Assembly (NCBI GenBank): GCA_016845285.1
Contig: JAERSX010000944.1
Coordinates: 1-6,888, forward strand
Source: Deltaproteobacteria bacterium
Lineage (GTDB): Bacteria; Myxococcota_A; UBA796; UBA2385
DNA: 6,888 nt
Reading direction: 5' to 3'
Below the pieces are notes generated by a model. That model was not told the origin of the DNA. It made no database searches and worked only from the letters and a program-made list of their open reading frames with translations. Both the position numbers and the translations under genes were made by a program. This document shows, piece after piece, positions 6,329 through 6,888 of the stretch (the stretch's first letter is position 1; every line of letters starts with the position of its first letter).

Positions 6329-6888
6329 GCCCGCTCCTCGACGTCCGCGATCTGAGCGTCGCCTACGGCCTGCCCCCCCAGGGCGTCGAGGCCGTTCATC
6401 GCCTGAGCTTCCAGGTCGACGAGGGGGAGACCGTCGGGCTCGTGGGCGAGTCGGGGAGCGGAAAGTCGACGGCGCTCATGGGCGTGCTGCGGGTGCTGCC
6501 ACCACCGGGAGTGATCACCAGGGGGAGCGTTCGCTTCGACGGGCGCGAGGTCCTCGACATGGACGAGGCCGAGCTCCGCGCCTGGCGCTGGCGGGACGTG
6601 TCCCTGGTGCCACAGAGCGCCCTCAATGCGCTCAACCCCATGCTGACCGTGGGGCAGCACGTCGCGGACACCCTGCGGGCCCACGGGGTGCGGGACCGAG
6701 CAGAGATCGGACGCCGAGGCCAGGAGCTGCTCGCGCTCGTCGACATCGACAGCGTCCACCTCGACAGCCATCCCCACACACTCAGCGGCGGCATGCGTCA
6801 GCGCGTGGCCCTCGCCCTCGCCCTCGCCCTCGAGCCACGACTCGTCATCATGGACGAGCCCACCACCGCCCTCGACGTCGTGGTGGAG
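6325..6888 (+). CDS. ABC transporter ATP-binding protein, OppD/DppD-like, 3' end cut by the window
   Basis: The first 188 residues are visible and the frame stays open to the window end. ATG 6325 overlaps the preceding stop by 4 bases (ATGA). It is the cytoplasmic motor subunit that hydrolyses ATP to drive import. Motifs in order: Walker A GESGSGKST (41-49); Q-loop VPQSALNALNP with Gln97; ABC signature LSGGM (153-157) followed by RQRV; Walker B LVIMDEP (173-179) with catalytic Glu178; D-loop TTALD (180-184). The H-loop His and the C-terminal oligopeptide/dipeptide region, which would confirm OppD rather than OppF, lie beyond the window. OppD identity is favoured by its place directly after the permeases and by GVITRGSVRFDG, the usual long form between Walker A and the Q-loop. 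After the D-loop the sequence reads VVVE where TVQ is common. A second ATPase gene is expected next. Confidence 0.95.
   Translation, partial: MSPLLDVRDLSVAYGLPPQGVEAVHRLSFQVDEGETVGLVGESGSGKSTALMGVLRVLPPPGVITRGSVRFDGREVLDMDEAELRAWRWRDVSLVPQSALNALNPMLTVGQHVADTLRAHGVRDRAEIGRRGQELLALVDIDSVHLDSHPHTLSGGMRQRVALALALALEPRLVIMDEPTTALDVVVE
6808..6831 (+). repeat. Short tandem hexamer, four copies of GCCCTC
   Basis: Four perfect head-to-tail copies of GCCCTC lie inside the ATPase gene between the ABC signature and Walker B, coding for Ala-Leu repeated four times. The protein spacing between motifs equals that of ordinary family members (which read like VMIAMALALEP here), so the repeat has not changed length. 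It is probably a by-product of GC-rich codon choice in an Ala/Leu helix. Confidence 0.6.

Noticed and set aside
1..6888. Promoters, terminators, tRNA or other RNA genes, CRISPR arrays and insertion sequences
   Set aside because: The window is coding throughout with at most 2 bases between genes. I saw no repeat-spacer pattern, transposase or terminal inverted repeats, and any hairpin would lie inside coding sequence without a T-run.

Overview
The window is a GC-rich, fully coding stretch from a Gram-negative bacterium. All eight genes lie on the + strand and run end to end as what looks like one operon. Junctions are 4-base or 1-base overlaps, or 2-base gaps, so there is no room for an internal promoter, terminator or RNA gene of ordinary size. 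Strong GC preference at third codon positions, a probable outer-membrane barrel, and a run of lipoproteins with very short signal peptides would fit a Myxococcota-like (former Deltaproteobacteria) organism. That placement is an inference from style, not from a marker gene.

Region 1 (2-1979) holds three proteins without a firm family name. The first is the 3' part of a probable outer-membrane beta-barrel protein, cut by the window start. The second is a small lipoprotein of unknown function (796-1359). The third is a lipoprotein whose body resembles a galactose-binding-like, carbohydrate-binding beta-sandwich (1359-1979).

Region 2 (1982-2791) is the most diagnostic gene. It encodes a lipoprotein glycoside hydrolase of family 16 with the laminarinase-type catalytic motif EIDILE, so an endo-beta-1,3-glucanase is the best call.

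Region 3 (2788-6888) is an Opp/Dpp-type ABC importer: a family 5 solute-binding lipoprotein, two permeases, and the first 188 residues of an OppD-like ATPase that runs off the end. A second ATPase (OppF-like) is expected downstream but is not visible.

Taken together the genes read as a beta-glucan (laminarin-like) utilisation locus. The surface binding lipoproteins and the GH16 enzyme would capture and cut the polymer, the barrel protein could pass oligosaccharides across or organise them at the outer membrane, and the ABC system would import them. No SusC/SusD pair, TonB-dependent receptor, exo-glucosidase or regulator is visible. The most interesting aspect is this combination, with an Opp-type importer likely serving sugars rather than peptides, and two or three uncharacterised envelope proteins co-transcribed with it.
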